A stretch of DNA of 64,000 bases, taken from assembly GCA_951640165.1 (NCBI GenBank), contig OX621236.1, positions 26,280,948 to 26,344,947 on the forward strand, read 5' to 3'. The notes beneath the pieces are model-generated. The model did no database searches. It saw only the letters and a list, made by a program, of their open reading frames with translations, and had not been told where the DNA came from. This document shows, one piece after another, positions 33,151-45,404 of this stretch. Position 1 is the stretch's first letter; each line of letters opens with the position of its first letter. This stretch comes from Pseudoips prasinana (lineage: Eukaryota; Arthropoda; Insecta; Lepidoptera; Nolidae). The position numbers and the translations under genes are program-made.

Positions 33151-36100
33151 TACATTTCACGCAATAAAAATTATTAAAAAGAGATTATACTTATAATACG
33201 TTTTCCAGGAGGAATGAAATTGAATTCTATTTAGTTAACATGTTTATCATATTGATGTTCTTGGTCATATTCCATAGAATAAGAGTACATAGACTGCCAA
33301 CAATTCCAAAATAATAAAAAAAAATTGTCCTACCCATTGCTTTTCTCATTATGAAACTAGGAGGCCAAAGCTTTTTGTGCATTAAAAACAAGTTTGTACA
33401 CAAAACTGTTCAGAGTGTTCACTGCACCGAACGCAATGCTAAAAATGTACACTGAAATTTTATGACGGAGCATTTCGTCAATATCGTAAAAAATAAAATG
33501 CATGGGAATCTTTGATCTCGAAAGTTTCAGTGCCCCGGAGTTGCGTAGGTAAAACAAACAATGAAGCACACGGTAGGGCTCTTCGCTTGCCCTTTGTACA
33601 TGATAGTAATCGCTATTATGAGAAAGCTATCTATATTTATCTACGATATTAAGGTTTCGCCACAGATTAAATATACACAGATATTAATTAATATTTCTGT
33701 CCCAGACAGAATATATAATAAGTTTGTTTATTGGTAAAACAATTTTAGGTATAAAACAATATTTGTATTTAACGTAGCAAGTAATAAATTTGAAACCCAG
33801 GTAGTGCATAGCAAATTAGTAATGTGGTGTAGGATCCCAGGAAAGGCCGGTACCTTTTCATGAGTGATGCTTGAGTGTTTCAAGCGTCACAGTCTATCGG
33901 GCCGCATGCTCACCCACTGGTCTGAGAGTAAAAAAAATATTGCGTTCTTCACATCTGGTACCTACGAAAAGAGATATAAAGTAGTTAATCTGAGCACTCA
34001 TCGCCAATCAAACGCCGAGTTTGAATAAACTGCTTTGAGTAGGTAAATGTTGAATGAACGAGCTTATTGGTTTCCTCATTTATTGATAGGAATCGATTTT
34101 TACCAATGTATGTGGCACTCGATAACTTATGAATTGATATTAACCGAATTCTATTTTGTGAAAACAAACAAAAGGAAGCCAGTCGTGATAATAAGAACTA
34201 TTGGTCTTCCTGATCAGCTATTTATTTTCTAATGAACAGTTTAGCAGTTTTACCGTTTCCGTCATTTACATGTTATATCTAGTAACTTAAAGTACGGTTT
34301 CTTAAATATACTAAACTTACTTCACTTATAACTGGGGTCAAACCTTAGCACGTACATTTGTGTTCTATAGTAGCTGTACTTATTTGTTTTAAAGCTATAT
34401 GTAGTGTGTACCTACATCGAAAGCATAAAGTATTTTTAGTAATATGATCCAAAGATGGCCCGGCCCGATCCGTGTTACAATAGCGAGCGGTAAACAGACA
34501 AAACAATATTACAATGTTCAAAGCAAACAAAGTTCTTGAACGTAATAGTTAGGTTGTATTTGTAGGTACGCTTAAGTTAGGTAACTAGAATATTATCCAT
34601 GTACCGTTCACTCTAAATTGAGCTTTATGGCCTCACAACGAATCCAACTATTTTCGCTGAATGTCTTAACGAAACAAATTTTCTGTACCTACTCACAAAG
34701 TTCAAATCTGAATACCAAAGAATATATACTGTTGCTTTTTATACTAAGTGTTAAACAGTTTTCTACAAACATGTCGAACATAATGCTTCCAACATGACAC
34801 TAGTAGCCAATTTTCCCAATTTGAAATGGACACATGGCACGACTACATTTCGTGGAGCACTCTATGTTCGCGTGAAAGGGAGTGACGTGACGTCACGATG
34901 TAGTTCGACAGCCTCTATTTCCGAACGAAGCCCACCCCGGACCTCCGGATGCTCACGTCACGAGCAGCGCTCCTGTTTTGGAAGTCACGCCCTCTGTGAG
35001 CATGACGCCCACACCTGTATTTTATAAAAATAGATAGGTTTCGTTTTAGCCCCGAGCCAACTCGTAGTGACCAACTTTTATCTATAACATAGTTTCATTG
35101 TTACCAGTTTTTATTCATATAACAGGATCCATTTATGTAAATGCAAAAAAAAACACAAAAATTATTACTATTCTTTTTTTGGCTTATATACCTATAACAA
35201 ATGATAAACACATATACGAGGCACTGTACTGTAACTGTATAAATAATAATAATAAATAATATGGCTTGCGTCCATTTAAATGAGTGCCCATAGTAGCATA
35301 CAGAGGGGTGATGGAAAAGTCCGCACCATATCTATGGACTCAACTCTCCTACAAACACCGTTCTTATTGCTAATGTAATAAAGGTTGCTGTCAGGTTAAG
35401 TCTATCCCATACACGGCGTTGACTGTACTAAGTCACTCAACCGAAAATTATTGTCGTTCTTCCGTAAACAAATAATGTTGGCTTCTATCATAGTTCCATA
35501 TAATAACGTAACATCTGCGTATCATGTGGGTGAGATATAACGTGATACTCTGTAAATGTTTTATAAAAAAATACTTACTTAGGGCCTAGAATAGGTAATC
35601 GGACTGATCTTAAATTAACTAAAAATAAAAACTTAACATAAATATAATTCAGAAAGCAAAATAATACAAAAATCGGCTTATATTATCATGGGTGGGACGC
35701 TCTGTCCCGTTCCCGCAATACGACTGTTAGTTTGAAGGTTCTACGACTTCACTGCAAGTGACGTCATATATTTGTATAGCGCGTTCTTTATCTAACATGT
35801 GTTTTAAAATCCTTATATCTTCCTTAATTTTAAGCCAACTTGAATTTTGCGTTTTTACTGTTAGGCTTTATATATTATTATGACCAGTCTTAGTACTGAG
35901 AAACAAAAACCGTATCCTAAGTAACCGCGTATTCACGCGTACTAAAGATTACAAAATGGTTGTATGCACTTAAAAAGAATGCATTGAATATCTTCTGAAA
36001 TAATATTCAGAACAAATTTTCACCTTAACCTGAGAGTTTTGTTTGATCTGGGCCAGATAATTTTATTTGGGTTTTTTGAATGCTTGTTATGCGACGGCTA

Positions 36101-36189
36101 TGCTGCGCGTGGATGCTTAAATTAAAAAAATATATATTCATTTATAAAAACAAAACAATTGGTGTAATTGGATATGATAGTTTCATTGG
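33151..36189. other. Intron-like sequence without recognised gene
   Basis: No coding signal. A GC-richer island at about 34840-35020 contains tgacgtgacgtcacg, an overlapping pair of CRE-like sites, but its 77-codon frame has no protein character. Confidence 0.45.
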
Positions 36190-36204
36190 CCACAGGGCCC
36201 TTCC

Positions 36205-36312
36205 AAAGATTTCCACAATTGCTGTTCTTACACTACCCGCATCCAGCAGCTTCCAGCTACTGGATGCGGGTCGTCTTGTAGGAGGCCTGCCCACGGAGCC
36301 TCTTCCGGTTCA
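36205..36312 (-). repeat. RTE LINE fragment, rearranged
   Basis: ctacccgcatccagcagctt followed by a reversed repeat of the same piece (tactggatgcgggtcgtctt) and taggaggcctgcccac. It is an internal part of the RTE 3' end with a local inversion or deletion. Confidence 0.7.
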
Positions 36313-36602
36313 ATAGATTACTATATATTTAGTATAATTATATCAACTATTTCATAACAAAATTATGATGACAAACAACTGTATCTTAATTTTCGATTCT
36401 AAATATTATAGTAAAATATATGTATATATCCAGGACACATAAAAGATTTCATAAATTTACAATGGATGTTTGATAGCGTTTGTGCTTATTTATTATAATT
36501 CGATATGATTTTTCTAATATGTAAATATTATTTTCAAAAAAGAATATTTTATTTCTAAACTGAAATATTTATAAAAAAAGCTTTTTTTTTCTTAATCACA
36601 CT

Positions 36603-36855
36603 TATAATCTGGGACATTATTTGTCATCTGATTCCAAACTAAGCAGAGTTTGTACTATGGAAACCAGATAACTGTATATACTACATATACTACTTTCTTT
36701 TGTAAATACACACTTATATAGACAATTACACCCAGACTCAGGACAAATAGACATGTTCATGCACACAAATATCTGTCCTGGGTGGGAATAGGACCCACGA
36801 CCCCCGGCGTGAAAAGCAACTTGTTTGTAACGTTACCTTGTTACCAGTCCGGTTG
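36603..36855 (-). mobile_element. tRNA-derived SINE (family S1)
   Basis: Contains the uninterrupted site aaatatctgtcctgggtggg that is split by the palindromic MITE in the copies at 47945 and 62310. Confidence 0.8.
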
Positions 36856-38500
36856 TTTAAAACATCTAAGACACACATTATTTGGGATATAGGAACCTTA
36901 CAAAATCTTTTACGGTTTAACAATATGTTTTATGCTTGTTGAAGAAGGTAAGAATGTCAGATGGAAGCGCTCGAATAAATCTGGATCCAAGGCGCGCAAA
37001 ATGAGAAAAAAGAAAGAGAAATCTAAAAAAATAATTATCCAACGCTTTATGGTGCGGGTGATTGGAGATATCAGCGGGCATGACACACCAATAAAAATTT
37101 CCCTTTAAGTCCCGTCGTAAACTTCAATTTGTAAATTACTACCAAAAAATTTTGCAGAAAACTAACTGGTTTAGTTTGTAACCAAAATATTTAAGCACTA
37201 TATTAATATGAACTGTCTATTGCTATTGAATATTGCTCATGTCAAGTCGTGTCAAATATCTATTACGCAAAATCGCCCGCTTGTCAAACGACACCGCTCG
37301 TATTTCGTTGCGCCCGCGCATATGTGCATTGTTAGGATATCGCCCTCATTATCGATCCAACCAACTTTGATCGAACAAAGGGTCGCTCTAACCTCCTGGA
37401 AACTATTAGACACAATAGAATGTTATGTTGAATATTCATATACTTAGTTATCTAAGGCAATATTTCTCATGAACATTAAGATTTTAGTGACTAGATTATC
37501 CAAGTCGATCTACTGAATATACCATCAGAGGTACATTGGTGGATACATATTGACCTTAACAGCGTCTTTATTACTGAAGCAGTAAGGGCGGGTTTTAGTC
37601 GACCTTACGTGGTGTCGACCTATAGCTATACTACACCAGTAGATTAGTAAGTATTCCAGTTTATATTAATAATGTTTCAATAGGTACTTTAAATCACCAT
37701 TCCACTGCCATTATACCTGTTTGTTTGGGGTAAACGTCGGGTATCCTTTTCTTCCATTTATCCCGATTTTTGGTTACGACAGTAGGTCTTTTACGGCTTT
37801 CCTACCAGTTTCGCTTTCCCACGTCGGCCACGTTCTAATGAATTGATAGTTCGATATTTTAAAGATTATATTAAACAACCAAACGAAATTCTTCCAGATT
37901 GAAATGAAAACTTGTTCTGAATATTTTGGACTAGCAGCTCGCCCCGGCTTCGCACGGGTATTAAACAAACATTTCTAACATTATAATTTTTTACACACCA
38001 CACACACACTCCCATACATACTTTCTCGTGTTTGCGTGGGGACATTAAAAAAGAGTAAAATGAAGAAAATTCGAATATCAAAGTATATTATTTTTGGGCT
38101 CTTTTTTTATTGTTATATTTTGTTTTAATTTTATAAAGTTTTATTTATACCTTTATTATATACTTTACTTGGCCCATGTTGCTCTTATAGTGTTATGTCA
38201 GACATAAGAATATTACCTGTAGGCCGTCTAATGCATTATGTTAAATTATGGCAAGCAATCTTTCGTGTCTCAGCAGGTGGGCAGGATCGCTGGCTAGTAT
38301 TGTTTAAAGGGGTAGATGTCTGTTTCGTAGAAGGAGACTCGTAGGATTCAAGATTGAAAATAGCCTACTTACTCCCATTAGTAATGGTAGGTAACTATAT
38401 CATGCCGGTCGCGTAGGTAGACGTGGCGCCTACACAGGTCGGGAATAGTCAGGGGAATGTATCATTATAATAACTAAACTTTTTCTTCGTATCTAGATAG
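36856..38500. other. No gene; one reversed Helitron 3' end
   Basis: ctagcagctcgccccggctt at 37931 followed by cgcacgggta is a minus-strand Helitron terminus. The other end is not evident. Confidence 0.55.
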
Positions 38501-39094
38501 TTACATAGCTTTTAAAGTCCTTATATTGTACTAAGCACTATTCTACAAGCGTTTAATTCGTGTGGATGATAAAAAAAGAATCCCGTCTAGACCACAGACT
38601 GGATTAAGATGTATTGATGTTGAACTTTGCTAAGTGGTATAGATATACGGGAAACAGAGCTATTTGATAGTTTCCTTTTATTAACTGATACCATTGTTAC
38701 TTACAATTAAAGAGTTACTGCAGGCTTGACGTTTTAGTTAAGGCGACGTCGTAGTTGAAAACTCAGTAAGAAGCCCCTTTTTCTTCTTACGAATCTCACG
38801 TCTCGAAATAGCTACCAAAATAAGAAAAATACAGTAGGCAGTGAAGAATATGAATAAAATAATGAACCGAGTAGATTTCCAAAACAACAAAGGTACAAAG
38901 CAAAAAAAAAATGTGAAGTGACCTAAAAATTAAAATTTTCATCTTAAATTTCTCCATATTTTAAGCGACAACAGCATATTATTTTTTAAGAAGTTTGTAC
39001 CTTAAATAGTTTCTAAAAGAATAGACCGTTTATTTTATTATTGTGCTCTTTATTTTTTACAAAATTAAATAAAAACCTTAAATATAAATTGACT

Positions 39095-39386
39095 TCAACG
39101 CCTGCATTTACAGACGCCCGCCCTTCGTTACGCAAAGTTCGACCTTATTAGCCGGGAGACAAGAACAAATGTCAGAACGACTTGTACTTTCAGTTCGCGT
39201 TCAGACGCGGCCCCGGGACGTGGATTCTGTGTCGCTCTGATCACCGAACAACTTATTAAAAATTTCAATCAATATAAAACAGAAATTACTTTATTCGAAG
39301 TAGCTATTTTTCTTTGTGGTAGGCAGGTTATAAGATTTTTTTGGGAACGGTTTTTTAAATTTTAAGAAGTGATTGTTTTTGTAAAA
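39095..39386 (+). promoter_or_regulatory. Possible promoter and 5' UTR of the transposase-YqaJ gene
   Basis: From 39105 to 39245 the sequence is GC- and CpG-richer than its surroundings and includes tcagttcgcgttcagacgcg. It lies 140-280 bp before the predicted start codon. No TATA box or TIR was identified, so this is inference from composition and position. Confidence 0.3.
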
Positions 39387-42300
39387 ATGGGAAATAAACG
39401 TCATAAGTTGCTTAGTAAAATTGGGACAAGGAAACGTCAAACACGTCAACGCAATGATGGAATGTTTGGGTAAGTACCGATAATTTTGTTTCTCTAATAG
39501 CACTTTAACTCTAAAGCAATAGAGTCCATAATAGTATATGTAAGTCTGCGCTAGTAGGTGACCGCGCAGTACATAGTAAATAGAATTGAACAGTAGAACA
39601 ATTGACGGACTCGTTGGTCTAGCGTGTTCGGTAACCGTACATCGTGAGGACCGGGGTTCGATTGCCGAGTCGGGCAAAAAGAGTAACTGCTGTGATATGT
39701 TATGAAATATTATTAGTAGGTAGTCCGAGGTCAGGAAATGATGGTGTTATACCTCCGAGCCTCAAAAGCAAGTCGTTGGTCTCGCACCTGATCAGGATCA
39801 CTTTAACTATAAATACTTATAGTGCATACAAGTCTAAATAAACAAGCCAAGTGCACCAGATTGTAAGATATAATCGTCTTGACTTTTGAAATAGTTGGGA
39901 AACTACGCTTTTCTTACTTATCTTCCTGGTTATATTATTATTACTTTATATGTTTCTCCATTTATATTGTTACGTAGTATTTGAAAAAGACGTAAATAAA
40001 AAGCATTAATTACCTCATGACTTAATTATGATTACGTAATGTAGGGAAGTTACCCTATAATGACGCTTATTTATTTTATAATCGATATACATATTTCAGA
40101 TCAAAGAAGCGCAAAGTCAATGCTGATATTAGTGAGCCTTGCACCTTCTCAGCAGAATCTGTACATCAAGAGTAAGTAACAAGGTGTTTTTTTAGTCAAA
40201 ATTTTATCGTGGTGAAACCCATAAATCAGTACCTAGCATCCAGTAGCTTCCAGCGACCCGCACAAGATCATTTTGTTTTATATAATTAATAAATAGATTT
40301 ATCGTATAGTTTGTAAAATTTAATGTTTCTTTGTTTCAGCTCTGCTAAAGAATATTTTACTCTCAATAACGTCGAAATGGAAAATGTCTGTAATGATAAT
40401 CAAAAGTACGATTATTTATGTTTTATTTAATTCTAATAACCCAATTGTCTATTTATCTTATATATTTGTATTTAATCTTTATTTACAGATCACCGTTATC
40501 TCATCATGGTAACGATAGTAATTTTATTCTTAGGCATTCAAATGCATCCACAAAAGAACTTCAGTAAGTATAATTTTTATCATCTATAATAATTATTGTT
40601 TGCTATTCTATTCATGTGATTACATCTTGAGCTTGTTGTTTTGACAGGGAATCGACCTTAAATGAAGAATGTGTACCATATTCAGTCGAGGACCAAATAC
40701 AATCAGAAGACTTTGTACCTTTGACTGGACGTAGAATTTTAGATCTAAATTATTTTTTGAAGAATCTTTCAATAATCTCTTCACATAACGCTTTGTTCGA
40801 ATGCAAATTAAATAATTTGGTTTTACTTGGAGAAAAAGGAGTGGGACTTTTTTCTAAGTATAAATTTAGATGCAACTTTTGCAACACGGTATTCGTAATC
40901 AATTCGGAGGACCAGAATAATACCGATAAAATTGAAATAAATACAGCTGCCGCAACGGGAATAGTTTCGACTGGGATTGGATATGCACAATTTCAAGAAT
41001 TGATTTCTGCCATGGACATTCCAGTTTTTACGGAAAAATATTACACCAGATTACAAGATCGTGTATTTGACGAATGGGAAAAAACTGCAGTTGATGAAAT
41101 GAAAATTGCAGCTCAACGAGAAAAAGAAGCCGCAATTAAAGAAGGTCGGCTCAAAAACGGTGTTCCTGTGATAGATGTTTTTGTAGATGGATGCTGGAGT
41201 TCCAGATCATATGGTGATAATTATCGAGCACTGTCAGGTGCAGCGGTTATAATTGGACGAAAATTTGGTGAAGTCTTATACATTGGTATTAAGAATAAAT
41301 ACTGTACGGTGTGTGCAAGAGCCAAAAATAAGAAAATTGAACCAAAGGAACATACTTGCTATAAAAATTTCGAAGGCCCTTCATCAAGCATGGAGTCCGA
41401 TATTATCTGTGAAGGCTTTAAGCAATCTCTCGAGATGTACGGCATAATATATGGAAAAGTAATAGCAGATGGAGATTCTTCGACATATACAAAAATTTTA
41501 ACTGCTAATCCCTATCCTGACCATATAGTAGAAAAAATCGAATGTAGAAACCATATACTGCGCAATATGTGCAAAAAACTGAGAACAATAGGAAAAGATC
41601 CAAAATATCCTTTAGCCCATAGAAAAATGGTGACTGACAAAAAAGTAATGACTATGCGTAAAGTAGTAGTGTTATCCATAAAACACAACGGGATCCAGGA
41701 GAACAAAAATGAAGCAATACGACAGTTGTACTCAGATATCACTAACTCACCTCTACATGCTTTCGGAGAACACCAACAATGCAAAGATTATTATTGCGAT
41801 AAAGTGGGTATTTTACAGAGCTCAGATGTTTTGAAAATGCAAAGTACTTCATCTATGTGGTTTCGTTTAAAAGTAATCATTGAAAGCGTGGCATCTAAGT
41901 CACGTAGCCTTATAGAGAACGTGGATACAAACATTGTTGAAAGGTTCAATAGCGTTGTGGCTAATTTTGTAGGTGGAAAACGAATAAACTTTTCCATGCG
42001 TCGCTCATACCAATCTCGATGTTCTGCAGCAGTCGTATCGTTTAACACAAGAAAGCCTATTACTACTATGCAGAAAAGTCTTATCGGTCGAAGCCAAAAC
42101 AGTTATGTGACGAGATTAGAAATGCAACGTGATAAAAAAAGAAAACGTACAATTTTAATGCCAAGAAAGAAGAACAGACTGAGTTGTAAAACTTCTTCAA
42201 AACCTCAAAATGATTACGGGAGTTGCAGTAACGCCCCTGACATGCATTTTGAGGGTAAGAGATACTTGGTAAATAAATAAAAACTAGCTAAGTGAGTGCT

Positions 42301-43415
42301 GGACTACTCAGTCTAGGGTATCATGGCATCCTAACTAATCAATGTATTTTGTGTAATCTATACTAGTCGACTGTGTTTATATAATGTTCTAAACTAAATT
42401 TAAAGATGATAAATTGATTGTATGATTGTAAAGTTAGTGATACAAACACACACACACGTTTAAAACTACTTTATGAGTCTATATATAAATAATCTGCGAT
42501 GTTTATAAAATTAATTATGTGCCTGTTTCAGATTTGAAAATAGCTAAGCAGAAGTTTTTAGAAAATTTAGAAGGTCTTGTAGCAGATAGAAAGTCGGTGG
42601 AAAGACAGACGGTTTTACAGAGAGACAGCTGTGAATGGTTAGAGTTGAGGAAAAATTTACTCACCGCTTCAAATTTTGGAAGGGTTGTTAAAAGAAAAAA
42701 AGGTCCTGGAAATTTAGTTAAAGATATTTTGTACAAAAAGAATATTTCTAACGTGGCCTCTGTATCACATGGTATAGATAATGAAAAAATTGCTCTAGAG
42801 CAGTTAACTAAGCAAGAAAACATCAAAATTGAGCCTTGCGGCCTATTTGTTCATAAAATATATCCATTTCTTGGAGCGAGTCCAGATGGACTAGTAGGTG
42901 ATGACACATTGATTGAAATAAAATGTCCAGTAGCTCCTTCCAAAGTTGGCATGGAGGAAGCTATAAAAACGAATAAAGTACAAATTTATAAATACAATAA
43001 AAAAACCAAGCAGGTATCAATTAACACAAACTGTAATTGGTATTTTCAAATCCAAGGTCAGTTGAATATTAGTGGCAGAGAAAAGTGTATTTTTGGTATA
43101 TGGGAAAGTGAGAAAGCACCATTAAAGGTCATTAAAATAAACAAAGACGAACAGTTTTGGAAAAATAAGATGGAGAAAAAGCTGGTTGATTTTTATATTA
43201 ATCAAATTCTTGTTGAGCTGGTTGACTCACGGTATAGTAGGAGATTACCATTAAGGGACGATGAAACAGACAAGGAGAATAAACAGTCTAATAATCTACT
43301 ATGCATTACGGAAGACGTAAATAATATAGCACGCAATACGGATATCTCTTTTAATTCAGGTATCAGAATTCAGGATGAAGAAACGATATCGGTTCTTAAT
43401 TTCGCAGATTATTAA
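39387..43415 (+). CDS. Mutator-like transposase fused to YqaJ nuclease, six exons, 928 aa predicted
   Basis: Exons: 39387-39469, 40100-40171, 40340-40405, 40489-40563, 40648-42254 and 42532-43415. All introns are GT-AG; the first four are phase 2 and the fifth phase 1, and the frame is open throughout (2787 nt). Residues 1-123 are basic or low complexity, with an SV40-like NLS KKRKV at 30-34. A Mutator-like transposase domain follows: GRRILDLNYF near 126, CxxC 174/177, acidic FVDGCWSS (D279) and IADGDSS (D373, D375), CxxC 318/321 with HTC 334-336, ECRNHILRN 397-405, HQQC...C 474-482, and TNIVERFN with candidate third acid E530. A second basic patch is at 593-608. The YqaJ domain has WLELRKNLLTASNFG (670-684), HGIDNE (E719), SPDG (D753), IEIKCP (E763, K765) and YFQIQGQL (805-812), the lambda-exonuclease-type metal and DNA site. 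Expected activity: DNA cleavage and strand transfer plus 5'-3' resection, in the nucleus. Could be an autonomous MULE or a domesticated gene. Confidence 0.85.
39604..39840 (+). mobile_element. tRNA-derived SINE (family S2) in intron 1
   Basis: Head ctcgttggtctagcg, B box ggggttcgattgccg, body tagtccgaggtcaggaaatg. Shorter and more diverged than the other S2 copies. Being inside intron 1 it does not disturb the coding exons. Confidence 0.75.
40235..40271 (-). repeat. RTE LINE tail fragment in intron 2
   Basis: gcatccagtagcttccagcg followed by acccgcacaagatca matches the RTE copies at 8658 and 19233. Confidence 0.7.
42255..42531 (+). other. Intron joining the transposase and YqaJ parts
   Basis: Donor gag g|gtaaga at 42255; acceptor tgtgcctgtttcag| ending at 42531. 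The split codon g|at gives Asp635, in frame on both sides. If the intron is retained the protein gains eight residues and stops at 42280, giving a 642-residue transposase-only form. Confidence 0.8.
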
Positions 43416-44660
43416 ATAATGATGTATTTCAAACATACTTTTTTTTAAATAATCCGTTAAGGAGCTAAGACGCCATAGACACCACGCCAAGATACACACG
43501 TTACACCTATCTTTTAGTTTATGTTTTAAACATTGTTGATCGGTAAAATGATTGTATTCACTTACTTATTTTCCACCTTTTTTTTAAATCCTGACACAAA
43601 ACAAGGTGTCATAAGTTTAACGTGTATATCTGTGTATCTGTCTGGGGCATCGCAGCTTCTAAAGGGATCCACCAATTAAATTATTAAATTTTAATTATTA
43701 AATGCATTTATTTCATCTGAAAGTTAGTTTAATTGGGAAGGACATTTCATGAAAATTGGTTTTGCCGTTCGAAAGTTGCAGCCCTTAGGTTATTTGTAAT
43801 TTATAATCTTAAATTTACATTACATATTAGATCAGTTGTATAATGTAAAAGAATTGCAAATATTCTAAATTAAATGAAGCGTATGCAAAACCTGAAAGAG
43901 GTCATATGATATAATAGATATAAAATATATTTATAAGTTATTACTGTATTTATTTAACTTACCCACCAACCATATCTTATGCCCAATAAAAATTTAATTA
44001 CCATAAAATTTAAGTTGCACTACTACTATTTTTACACTGTGTGCGCACCGAAACGAAAATAATAACAAGAATCTGCCCGCGCGTGGCATCAACGAGCGCC
44101 GTAGCTTCCCTCCCGCCCCGCTGCAGCGGGGGGCTATGTGCATGCCTCACCCCCTCGCATGAAATTTTTACGTGAACTGGTGGCGCCTTAAGAAGCTTAA
44201 ATTTTATAATATCGATTAATTTTGTACAACCAGCGACATCTAGCGCTGAGTAGCTAAACTGAAATTTCAAATAAAAGTTTTAATTAGTTGACCATATTTA
44301 ATTATAATATATTATATAAAGTAAATTAGCCATTTCTTCTATATTTCATTTTATAATATAACCATACGTAGTTTTAACTGTAATATAACCTGGATAACAA
44401 TTAGCTTACAAATAAAAGTTTAATAAATGCACACAATGTGTATAAAGAATACCATCCTATTAAAATATGTTAAGAGTTCTTGACCGGTGGTTTATTATGT
44501 AGTCGTGACCTAAGCTCGTGCCTAGGAACAGTTCGAATGGCGGTATCGTGTTAGCAACGCGCGAGTCCAGGCTATCTCATTGACCTACCCGGACTGTAGC
44601 TAACCGGTATCGTTCTATTACTTGCTTGGTATTCCAGATATACAATTTTTCATATGTTAA
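43416..44660. other. Downstream region of the transposase-YqaJ gene
   Basis: An AATAAA at 43985-43990 lies 570 nt after the stop codon and could end the transcript. A GC-rich stretch with cccgctgcagcgggg at about 44117 forms a hairpin; its 86-codon minus-strand frame has no recognisable motif. No inverted repeat matching the 5' flank was found by eye. Confidence 0.4.
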
Positions 44661-44923
44661 TGTAACGTATTTACTGGCTGTTTGGCAATTTAACAATAGA
44701 CGCTAGTCCTAATGGGCTAGGGGCCATAGTGTCTCAAATTGAGGTGGATGGAACTGAACGTCCTATTTTTTTAGTTAATGTCCTCGTCGCTACTATTACA
44801 TACATATTGGAAATACAAATAAAACGGCGAGCGGACATTATCGCACTCACGTTTATTTCATGTCATTGATGTACAGGCAAAGGTCCTATGTCATTCAGAC
44901 AAACAGCCAGTACATACGTTACA
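44661..44923. mobile_element. 263-bp MITE with 24-bp TIRs and GTTAA duplication
   Basis: Left TGTAACGTATTTACTGGCTG and right end are reverse complements over 24 bp with one mismatch. The flanks read catat-gttaa on the left and gttaa-gaaat on the right, a 5-bp duplication or a TTAA-type target with one asymmetric base. No coding capacity. The mobilising superfamily is uncertain; a TTAA target would suggest piggyBac. Confidence 0.8.
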
Positions 44924-45118
44924 GTTAAGAAATAAAACTTTTAATTAACTTTTTGGAAATAGTATTATTAATACCGACTTTGTCCAGGTCTAAAAGCTTT
45001 AGAGATTTATCCTTAATAGTCACACCCCTTTATTATGAATCTTGCTGTTGCTGAGCGATGCCGCCGATTCTATGCCCTAACAAATAAACTAATTCTAATA
45101 TCATTACATTTAAAATTT

Positions 45119-45262
45119 TATCTATATAAGTAGGTATGTATTTAAAAGAAACAAAAATAGTATATGTAGTATATCAGTTATCTCGTTTCCACAGTACAAG
45201 CTCTGCTTAGTTTAGGATCAGATGACCGTGTGTGAATAATGTCCCAGGATATTATTATTAAC
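45119..45262 (+). mobile_element. SINE S1, 3' part only
   Basis: acaagctctgcttagtttag through gtcccaggatattattatta. The tRNA head is missing, so it is 5'-truncated. Confidence 0.75.
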
Positions 45263-45404
45263 TTCCAACATTGTTCTTATAAAAGGTCTCAACAAATATG
45301 CTCTTCAGTTATAGGTATTTAGTTGCGTCAACTTAGTTTTGGCGCAAATTACTGAGGAAAAATATGAGTCGGTGTTAGGCCAAGATGTATTAGTGAGACT
45401 TTGC

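Noticed and set aside
34794..35027. GC-richer 77-residue frame
   Set aside because: Its sequence has no recognisable domain and no flanking splice signals; the overlapping tgacgtca sites suggest at most a regulatory element.
42519..42531. Independent start for the YqaJ part at GTG 42519
   Set aside because: It is not an ATG and lies within the splice acceptor tract; the first in-frame ATG is far inside the domain, so splicing to the transposase exon explains it better.
44010..44270. Minus-strand 86-residue frame next to the transposase-YqaJ gene
   Set aside because: GC-rich composition gives a long frame by chance; it contains no recognisable motif, and no partner exon was found.
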